The notes below the pieces were generated by a model. The model was not told the origin of the DNA. It did no database searches and saw nothing but the letters and a program-made list of their open reading frames with translations. Shown piece by piece: positions 7,545-12,260 of a DNA stretch of 12,260 bases. The stretch comes from Candidatus Paenalcaligenes intestinipullorum. Its GTDB lineage: Bacteria > Pseudomonadota > Gammaproteobacteria > Burkholderiales > Burkholderiaceae_B. The DNA lies in assembly GCA_019120675.1 (NCBI GenBank), contig DWUQ01000175.1, positions 1 to 12,260 on the forward strand. Reading direction: 5' to 3'. Each line of letters begins with the position of its first letter. The stretch's first letter is position 1. Position numbers and translations under genes: made by a program.

Positions 7545-7596
7545 TACAATGCGTACTGGTTTATTTATTTGAATAAGGGCTTAGTGGTGTAAGCCC
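7545..7596 (+). promoter_or_regulatory. Possible dxs promoter element and leader hairpin
   Basis: The 105-base gap between ispA and dxs contains TACAAT at 7545-7550, the same -10-like hexamer as before xseB, but with no good -35. Downstream, GGGCTTA at 7577-7583 and TAAGCCC at 7590-7596 form a perfect 7-bp stem with a six-base loop. The hairpin ends 17 bases before the dxs ATG. It lacks a following T-run, so it is not a terminator. It may affect dxs translation or stabilise a processed message. Confidence 0.35.
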
Positions 7597-7613
7597 ATCA
7601 GCGTAGAGTTTGT

Positions 7614-9479
7614 ATGGCTACTGTTTCTCTCGAAGACCTTCACTCCCCTCATGATCTGCGTCGCCTTAACCGCGAAGAGTTAGCCGAAGTGGCCGATCAA
7701 TTACGGGAGTTCGTCTTACATTCGGTGTCGCAAACAGGCGGTCACTTATCCTCAAACTTAGGTACTGTCGAGCTAACGGCTGCGCTGCATTATGTGTTCA
7801 ACACGCCTCATGACCGCTTGGTGTGGGACGTTGGGCACCAATCCTACGCGCACAAAATCCTTACCGGACGGCGTGAGGCGATGGCCAACTTACGCCAAGA
7901 AGGTGGCATTTCAGGCTTTCCAAAGCGTAGCGAGTCCGAGTACGATGATTTTGGTACAGCGCATTCTTCTACTTCTATTTCTGCTGTGTTGGGCATGGCT
8001 GTCGCCTCGCGTAACCAAGGCATTGACCGGCAACATATTGCGGTGATTGGTGATGGTGCCATGACCGCTGGTATGGCCTTTGAGGCGCTCAACAATGCAG
8101 GGGTCACGCCTGACGTAAATGTTTTGGTTGTGCTCAACGACAATGATATGTCGATCTCCCCACCTGTGGGGGCGCTGAATCGCTACTTTGCGCGGTTGAT
8201 GTCGGGGCGCTTTTACGCCACCGCCAAGCAAATGGGGAAAAGTGTCTTGCAGCATATGCCACCTATGCTCGAATTGGCCCGTCGTTTCGAAGGCCATGCT
8301 AAAGGGGTACTGGCGCCTGCTACGTTATTTGAGGAATTAGGTTTTAATTATGTCGGCCCTATTGATGGTCACGATCTTGATGCCTTAGTGCCCACTTTGG
8401 AAAATTTACGTGAGCGCGGTGGCCTACAGTTTTTGCATGTGGTCACTCGTAAAGGCCAAGGCTACAAAATGGCCGAGGCGGATCCTGTCCTCTATCATGG
8501 CCCCGGCAAGTTCGATCCGGCAGTCGGGCTTCAATCTGTTCCTAAGCCTGCTCATGCAGCGCCTACTTACACTCAAGTGTTTGGGCAATGGCTGTGCGAT
8601 ATGGCGGCTGTGGACCAACGTCTGCACGCCATTACACCAGCGATGCGAGAAGGCAGTGGCTTAGTGGAGTTCGAAGCTAAATACCCTGCGCGTTATTTTG
8701 ATGTGGGTATTGCTGAGCAGCACGCCATTACCTTTGCCGCGGGGCTTGCCTGTGAGCAACAAAAGCCGGTCGTCGCCATTTACTCGACCTTTTTGCAGCG
8801 TGGCTACGACCAGCTCATTCATGATGTGGCGTTGCAAGATTTAGACGTGACCTTTGCCATCGATCGTGCAGGCTTGGTGGGTGCCGATGGGGCCACCCAT
8901 GCGGGTAATTACGACATCGCCTTTATGCGCTGCGTGCCCAATATGGTCATCAGCACACCGTCCGATGAAAATGAGGCTCGTTTATTGCTTAGCACCTGTT
9001 ATCAGCATGCTGGCCCTGCCAGTGTGCGCTACCCCCGCGGGCAAGGCTTAGGGGTAGCACTCAGCACGGGCTTACAAACGGTGGAGCTGGGCAAGGCGGT
9101 AATCCGCCGTCAAGGTGAGGGTATTGCTCTATTAGCGTTTGGTACCTTGCTTGCACCGGCACTTAGCGCCGCCGAGGCCCATAACGCCACAGTGGTGGAT
9201 ATGCGTTTTGTTAAGCCTCTGGATACCGCATTGTTGGACGAGCTGGTGTCATCACATTCGCAGTTTGTCACCCTCGAAGACGGCGCCATTATGGGCGGGG
9301 CAGGCAGTGCGGTGCTTGAATACTTTAGCTCTAAGGGCTATACCGTGCCGGTAACTCAGTTGGGCTACCCAGATCAGTATATTGATCACGGCGATCAAAA
9401 ACGCTTGCATGCTCAGCTGGGTCTTGATGCACTGGGCATTGGCCAAACCTTACAGCGCCTCGTCAAGGCTCACGCCTAA
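7614..9479 (+). CDS. dxs: 1-deoxy-D-xylulose-5-phosphate synthase
   Basis: Thiamine-diphosphate enzyme that joins pyruvate and glyceraldehyde 3-phosphate to make DXP, the first and usually rate-setting step of the MEP isoprenoid pathway, also feeding thiamine and pyridoxal synthesis. The 621-residue length is normal. Visible landmarks in order: TGGHLSSNLG (41-50, His44), GHQSYAHKILTGR (74-86), the thiamine-binding motif starting GDGAMTAGM (147-155) and closing with LNDNDMSIS (174-182), the catalytic Glu368 in DVGIAEQHAITFAAG, and DRAGLVGADGATHAG (417-431). The C-terminal transketolase domain begins near TVVDMRFVKPLD (526-537). The ATG at 7614 has only a weak ribosome binding site (TAGAG). It lies downstream of ispA and upstream of folE2. 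No terminator follows, so read-through into folE2 is likely. Confidence 0.98.
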   Translation: MATVSLEDLHSPHDLRRLNREELAEVADQLREFVLHSVSQTGGHLSSNLGTVELTAALHYVFNTPHDRLVWDVGHQSYAHKILTGRREAMANLRQEGGISGFPKRSESEYDDFGTAHSSTSISAVLGMAVASRNQGIDRQHIAVIGDGAMTAGMAFEALNNAGVTPDVNVLVVLNDNDMSISPPVGALNRYFARLMSGRFYATAKQMGKSVLQHMPPMLELARRFEGHAKGVLAPATLFEELGFNYVGPIDGHDLDALVPTLENLRERGGLQFLHVVTRKGQGYKMAEADPVLYHGPGKFDPAVGLQSVPKPAHAAPTYTQVFGQWLCDMAAVDQRLHAITPAMREGSGLVEFEAKYPARYFDVGIAEQHAITFAAGLACEQQKPVVAIYSTFLQRGYDQLIHDVALQDLDVTFAIDRAGLVGADGATHAGNYDIAFMRCVPNMVISTPSDENEARLLLSTCYQHAGPASVRYPRGQGLGVALSTGLQTVELGKAVIRRQGEGIALLAFGTLLAPALSAAEAHNATVVDMRFVKPLDTALLDELVSSHSQFVTLEDGAIMGGAGSAVLEYFSSKGYTVPVTQLGYPDQYIDHGDQKRLHAQLGLDALGIGQTLQRLVKAHA

Positions 9480-9493
9480 ATCCCTCCGTTTTA

Positions 9494-9522
9494 TTAAAGC
9501 TTGACGCGTGTAAGGTTATAAT
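9494..9522 (+). promoter_or_regulatory. Probable folE2 promoter
   Basis: TATAAT at 9517-9522 is a perfect -10 hexamer. TTAAAG at 9494-9499 gives a 17-base spacer but is a poor -35. The better-looking TTGACG at 9501-9506 is only ten bases from the -10, too close to act with it. Transcription would begin near 9529, in line with a folE2 start at 9600 or 9630 rather than a long extension. Confidence 0.45.
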
Positions 9523-9599
9523 AGTCGCTACGCTGAGCTTTACCCATAATGAATTTTTTTGTATTACCTGCGCAAGCTTTGCGCTCTGGATTGCTGATT

Positions 9600-10415
9600 A
9601 TGACTGCGAATATTGAGGCGCTTGCTTCTATGCCTGATGTACAAAGTAGCGTCGACACCCGTCGTGTTGCGATACAAAAGGTTGGGGTGCGGGATGTGCG
9701 CTACCCAATGTTGGTGGCTGGGGCCGAGGGCGCCTCGCCCACAATTGGTGAGTGGGAGCTAACGGTAGCGTTACCGCCTGAGGAAAAGGGCACCCACATG
9801 TCGCGCTTCTTAGCGTTGCTCGAACAGTACCGCAACCAAGCACTTTCCCCTCAGCTGTTTTGTCAGCTTGGGGTCGAGATGCTGGATTTGCTTAATGCTT
9901 CCCGTGGGGAAGTCGCCGTTACGTTCCCTTATTTTTTAACTAAAGTCGCCCCAGTCTCAGGCGTGCACAGCCTGATGGACTACGAGGTCACGTGGGGGCT
10001 GCAAGCTCATCAAAGCATGGATGCAGGGGTACAAGTCGAGTTTGAGTTGACGGTATTGGTGCCCGTTACCAGTTTATGCCCGTGTTCCAAAGCGATATCT
10101 GAGTACGGTGCGCACAACCAGCGCTCACACGTCACGGTTAGTGTACTCAGTGCTCAGCCCGAATTATTGGATGTGAATCGTCTCATCCCTCTGATTGAGC
10201 AACAAGCCTCGTGTGAGCTATGGGGCTTACTCAAACGTGGCGACGAAAAATACGTCACCGAGCGGGCCTACGATAACCCCAAGTTTGTTGAGGATTTGGT
10301 GCGCGATGTAGCCGTAGCGGTGCGCGATTTGCCAGGCGTCGAGCACTACCGTGTGGAGGCGGAAAATTTCGAATCCATTCACAATCACTCCGCTTATGCG
10401 GTCGTCGAAGGCTAG
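9600..10415 (+). CDS. folE2: GTP cyclohydrolase FolE2 (type IB)
   Basis: Converts GTP to 7,8-dihydroneopterin triphosphate, the first step of folate synthesis. It belongs to the FolE2 class, which is unrelated in detail to classical FolE and does not strictly need zinc. Landmarks: DVQSS near the N-terminus, EEKGTHMSRFLALLEQ, TLCPCSK-type Cys motif (SLCPCSKAISEYGAHNQRSH, holding the metal-binding Cys and His), the segment YDNPKFVEDLVRDV, and the terminal NFESIHNHSA with conserved Glu and His. The start is uncertain. The frame opens with ATG at 9549 (288 residues), but the extra N-terminus is not family-like and lacks a ribosome binding site. ATG at 9600 gives 271 residues, and ATG at 9630, eleven bases after GAGG, gives 261, closest to the Neisseria enzyme. 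I list 9600 as a middle choice. It sits downstream of dxs, probably with its own promoter. Confidence 0.94.
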   Translation: MTANIEALASMPDVQSSVDTRRVAIQKVGVRDVRYPMLVAGAEGASPTIGEWELTVALPPEEKGTHMSRFLALLEQYRNQALSPQLFCQLGVEMLDLLNASRGEVAVTFPYFLTKVAPVSGVHSLMDYEVTWGLQAHQSMDAGVQVEFELTVLVPVTSLCPCSKAISEYGAHNQRSHVTVSVLSAQPELLDVNRLIPLIEQQASCELWGLLKRGDEKYVTERAYDNPKFVEDLVRDVAVAVRDLPGVEHYRVEAENFESIHNHSAYAVVEG

Positions 10416-10639
10416 GCTCTGTTTGCTTTGTAGTCTGCTTAGGCGAATTTCATACGTAAAACGTAAAGTCTTAGGCGCAGGGTTGCAGGCTTCTCGCCAC
10501 GCTTTCTAAGTAAGACTGCCCTTTTACCTTGCTTTTGCCTAGGGCGATAAGGTAAAATCTTCGCTTTCTTGCCCACATTGTGTGGGCTGTCGCGTCTTGG
10601 CTACTATGCAGCCAGGCGATATCCACAAGGAGTTGTTTC
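10416..10639 (+). promoter_or_regulatory. rpsF operon upstream region: promoter, dyad and two leader hairpins
   Basis: Longest gene-free stretch (224 bases). The first half holds no clear folE2 terminator, only short repeats: CTTAGGCG twice (10438-10445, 10470-10477) and TACGT-AAA-ACGTA (10453-10465). The likely operon promoter is TTGCTT (10529-10534), 18-base spacer, TAAAAT (10553-10558). It is enclosed by a perfect 9-bp inverted repeat, TTTTACCTT (10522-10530) and AAGGTAAAA (10549-10557). The leader then has two hairpins: GCCCACA/TGTGGGC (10571-10577, 10581-10587, three-base loop) and CTTGGCT/AGCCAGG (10596-10602, 10610-10616, one G-U pair, seven-base loop). The ribosome binding site AAGGAG at 10627-10632 follows. 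Confidence 0.55.
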
Positions 10640-11056
10640 ATGCGTCACTACGAAGTGGTGTTTATTGTGCACCCTGATCAAAGCGAGCAAGTGCCCGCTA
10701 TGGTCGAGCGCTACCAAGGGATCATCACCTCAGAAGGCGGTAAAATCCACCGCCACGAAGACTGGGGCCGTCGTCAATTGGCTTACCCAATCCAAAAACT
10801 TGTCAAAGCACATTACGTGTGCTTAAACATCGAAATCGGTCAGAGCACGCTCGAAGAGCTTGAGCACTCGTTCCGTTACAACGATGCCATCTTGCGCTAC
10901 TTAATCGCGAAAACCGATGACGCTCCCGAAGGCCCATCCATCATGATGAAGTCTGTCGAGCGCGAAGAAGGTCGTCGTGCTTCCAGCGACAACGAAGCTT
11001 CTAACGAAGACGAGCAAGAAGACACCGAAGACGAAGCAGAAGAAGCTGCTGAGTAA
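10640..11056 (+). CDS. rpsF: 30S ribosomal protein S6
   Basis: S6 binds S18 in the platform of the 30S subunit. The ATG at 10640 is set by the family start MRHYEVVFIVHPDQSEQV and by AAGGAG seven bases upstream; an in-frame upstream GTG at 10580 would add unrelated residues read from the leader hairpins. The product is 138 residues. The conserved ferredoxin-like core runs to about residue 95 and includes HRHEDWGRRQLAYPIQKLVKAHYV and FRYNDAILRYLI. The tail, about 113-138, is intrinsically disordered and very acidic (roughly half Glu or Asp). In E. coli, RimK adds glutamates to the S6 C-terminus after translation; here an acidic tail is already encoded. First gene of an operon with priB, rpsR and rplI, whose expression is often controlled by S6-S18 binding to the leader. 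Confidence 0.97.
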   Translation: MRHYEVVFIVHPDQSEQVPAMVERYQGIITSEGGKIHRHEDWGRRQLAYPIQKLVKAHYVCLNIEIGQSTLEELEHSFRYNDAILRYLIAKTDDAPEGPSIMMKSVEREEGRRASSDNEASNEDEQEDTEDEAEEAAE

Positions 11057-11078
11057 ACACAAGTTCAACCACTGTTAC

Positions 11079-11396
11079 GTGAACCAGTTTCGCTTACAGG
11101 CTACGCTTAATCAGCTTTCTGCAGTGCGTTATACGCCAGTCGGGATTCCTGTTTTAGAGCTCGGCCTACATCATCAGTCTGAAGTCATCGAGGCCAATTT
11201 AGCGCGTCAGCTTCAGTTTACGATGGACGCGATTGCACTTGGTGAAGTGGCTTTACAGTTAGCCGATCTACCCTTAGGTAGTGAGTTGGCCTTACAAGGT
11301 TTTATGGCTCCTCGGCGTAAAGACTCCAGCTTTCTGGTTTTTCATATCCAGCAAGCACAAGCATACTATGCAGGTGGCGCGACAGTTGTTGTGTAA
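11079..11396 (+). CDS. priB: Primosomal replication protein PriB (single-strand DNA-binding OB fold)
   Basis: PriB joins PriA at stalled forks and helps reload DnaB helicase. The product has 105 residues and fits a single OB-fold domain. It begins (M)NQFRLQATLNQLSAVRYTP, with the family pattern of a conserved GIPVLELGLHHQSEV strand pair, then the central QFTMDAIALGEVALQLA and GFMAPRRKDSSFLVFHIQ, the latter a basic segment suited to DNA contact. The start is the GTG at 11079, chosen by alignment to the family. No Shine-Dalgarno precedes it, and it lies 22 bases after the rpsF stop, so translation is probably coupled to rpsF. The same frame stays open upstream to 10977 through the rpsF tail, but that part reads as lysine-rich out-of-frame sequence. 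The place between rpsF and rpsR is diagnostic. Confidence 0.9.
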   Translation: MNQFRLQATLNQLSAVRYTPVGIPVLELGLHHQSEVIEANLARQLQFTMDAIALGEVALQLADLPLGSELALQGFMAPRRKDSSFLVFHIQQAQAYYAGGATVVV

Positions 11397-11405
11397 GTCA
11401 ATACA

Positions 11406-11440
11406 GGTGCAACACAGCACCGACATACCGGATCATCCGG
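11406..11440 (+). repeat. Two tandem hairpins between priB and rpsR
   Basis: GGTGC (11406-11410) pairs with GCACC (11417-11421) around AACACA. Six bases later CCGGA (11428-11432) pairs with TCCGG (11436-11440) around TCA; one more A-T pair is possible. They fill most of the 62-base gap and end 8 bases before the GAGG of rpsR. No T-run follows, so they are not terminators. A processing or translation-control site is possible. Confidence 0.45.
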
Positions 11441-11458
11441 AACATACAGAGGTATATT

Positions 11459-11734
11459 ATGGCTTTTGGTCGTAGAGGCAAAGATAAACGCCGCAGATTT
11501 GGTCAACAAAACCCATTATTCAAACGCCGCAAATTCTGCCGCTTTACTGTGGCAGGCGTTAAAGAAATCGATTACAAAGATCTCGATACACTGCGTGATT
11601 TCATCCAAGAAAACGGCAAGATTATTCCTGCTCGTTTGACGGGTACCAAGGCAAACTACCAACGTCAGCTCGACACCGCTATTAAGCGTGCGCGCTTCTT
11701 GGCTTTGTTGCCATACACCGATAACCACAAGTAA
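11459..11734 (+). CDS. rpsR: 30S ribosomal protein S18
   Basis: S18 partners S6 in the 30S platform. The product is 91 residues, a normal length for betaproteobacteria. It opens with a basic unstructured segment (GRRGKDKRRRFGQQNPLFKRR), then the conserved core FCRFTVAGVKEIDYKDLDTL, the family sequence KIIPARLTGTKANYQRQL and the helix ending AIKRARFLALLPYT. The ATG at 11459 is preceded by GAGG at 11449-11452 with six bases between. It lies 62 bases after priB, a gap occupied by two hairpins, and 16 bases before rplI. Confidence 0.98.
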   Translation: MAFGRRGKDKRRRFGQQNPLFKRRKFCRFTVAGVKEIDYKDLDTLRDFIQENGKIIPARLTGTKANYQRQLDTAIKRARFLALLPYTDNHK

Positions 11735-11750
11735 TCCGAGGTCACTCACC

Positions 11751-12206
11751 ATGCAAGTTATTCTGCTTGAAAAAGTTGTTAATTTAGGCGATTTGGGTGA
11801 CGTGGTTCGTGTACGCAACGGCTACGCACGCAACTTCTTGATCCCACGCAAGATTGCCCGTCGTGCTACTGCTGATGCCATCCAAGAATTCGAAGCCCGT
11901 CGTGCCGAACTCGAAAAAGCACAAGCCGAGCGCTTGGACGCCGCATCCAAATTAGGTGCTAAGCTTTCCGAGCACACCGTTACCATCAAACAAAAAGCCG
12001 GTGTTGATGGCCGTTTGTTTGGCTCGGTCACCACCATGGACATCGCTGCAGCGTTGGCCGAAAGTGGCTACAACGATGTTGTACGCTCACAGATCCGTCT
12101 CGAAGACGGCCCACTAAAAGCCGTTGGCGAATACATCGTACAAGTGGTGTTGCACCCTGACGTAGTGGTAGACTTGAATGTAATCGTAGAAGGCGATCTC
12201 GACTAA
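11751..12206 (+). CDS. rplI: 50S ribosomal protein L9
   Basis: L9 is an elongated protein at the base of the L1 stalk that binds 23S rRNA and helps keep reading frame. The product is 151 residues, close to the usual 149. The N-terminal rRNA-binding domain carries the family signature, GDLGDVVRVRNGYARNFLIP, and is followed by a long connecting helix rich in Ala, Glu and Arg (about 43-75). The C-terminal domain contains KAGVDGRLFGSVTTMDIAAAL. The ATG at 11751 is set by the universal start MQVILLEKV; GAGG at 11738-11741 lies nine bases upstream. It is the last gene of the rpsF operon seen here, with a palindrome 30 bases after its stop. Confidence 0.98.
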   Translation: MQVILLEKVVNLGDLGDVVRVRNGYARNFLIPRKIARRATADAIQEFEARRAELEKAQAERLDAASKLGAKLSEHTVTIKQKAGVDGRLFGSVTTMDIAAALAESGYNDVVRSQIRLEDGPLKAVGEYIVQVVLHPDVVVDLNVIVEGDLD

Positions 12207-12235
12207 TACCGAGCGTTATTTACGAATCAAGTCTT

Positions 12236-12260
12236 AAAGCCGGCGTTGCAACGCCGGCTT
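12236..12260 (+). terminator. Probable terminator after rplI (cut by window end)
   Basis: Bases 12237-12260 form a perfect 24-base palindrome. Its left arm is AAGCCGGCG (12237-12245), its right arm CGCCGGCTT (12252-12260), with TTGCAA in the loop. A GC-rich stem flanked by A's on the left and T's on the right is typical of an intrinsic terminator, possibly acting in both directions. The expected T-run would lie just outside the window. Confidence 0.8.

Noticed and set aside
9501..9522. TTGACG and TATAAT as a strong promoter pair
   Set aside because: The spacer is only ten bases, too short for sigma-70; the -10 is kept with a weaker -35 instead.
9515..9527. Zur-box-like sequence GTTATAATA before folE2
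   Set aside because: Only the left half of the palindromic GTTATA-N-TATAAC pattern matches; the right half has two of six bases. The match is explained by the TATAAT -10 element.
10438..10477. Direct repeat CTTAGGCG 32 bases apart after folE2
   Set aside because: Eight bases is short, and nothing else supports an operator or a mobile-element scar. Noted only as part of the intergenic description.
10977..11078. Open frame running from inside rpsF into priB, suggesting an S6-PriB frameshift fusion or a longer PriB
   Set aside because: The added part is lysine-rich sequence created by reading the GAA/GAC-rich acidic tail of S6 out of frame. PriB family members begin at the NQFRLQATL region, and no slippery sequence is evident.
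1..12260. A novel defence, mobile or biosynthetic system
   Set aside because: All thirteen genes belong to well-known housekeeping or common transporter families, there are no mobile-element or phage genes, and no gene-sized stretch is left unexplained.

Overview
The window looks like ordinary core chromosome from a betaproteobacterium, most likely the order Burkholderiales and an Alcaligenaceae-like lineage. The evidence is the xseB-ispA-dxs-folE2 cluster, a zinc-independent FolE2-type GTP cyclohydrolase next to dxs, and an rpsF-priB-rpsR-rplI operon with priB between the two S-protein genes. Base composition looks close to half G+C by eye, lower than Bordetella or Achromobacter. Genus is not resolved. 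There is no transposase, phage gene, CRISPR array, tRNA or rRNA, and genes are packed tightly: the longest gene-free stretch is about 224 bases.

Layout. (1) Bases 1-1591, plus strand: the C-terminal part of DNA polymerase I (polA), cut by the window start. (2) Bases 1619-4276, minus strand: a Na+/phosphate-cotransporter-family membrane protein with a PhoU-like tail, and the heat-shock membrane protease HtpX. polA and the transporter gene converge with 27 bases between them. (3) Bases 4460-6227, plus strand, divergent from htpX: a drug/metabolite (EamA) transporter and a two-domain sulfurtransferase (SseA type), 13 bases apart and ended by a clear intrinsic terminator. (4) Bases 6324-10415, plus strand: xseB, ispA, dxs and folE2. 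Dxs makes DXP, the entry compound of the MEP isoprenoid pathway, and IspA condenses the C5 products into farnesyl diphosphate. XseB is the small subunit of exonuclease VII. FolE2 opens folate synthesis. (5) Bases 10640-12206, plus strand: the rpsF-priB-rpsR-rplI operon (S6, PriB, S18, L9), followed by a perfect palindrome at the window end that is probably its terminator.

I found no undescribed multi-gene system here. What deserves a second look lies between genes: perfect or near-perfect inverted repeats next to start codons or promoters. They are a 10-bp dyad that covers the xseB promoter and ribosome binding site; a long interrupted hairpin before the Na/Pi transporter gene; a dyad over the rpsF promoter followed by two leader hairpins; tandem hairpins between priB and rpsR; a hairpin in the dxs leader; and a palindrome in the htpX/transporter divergent region. 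These are direct sequence observations. Their functions are inference and would need comparative folding or mapping of transcript ends.
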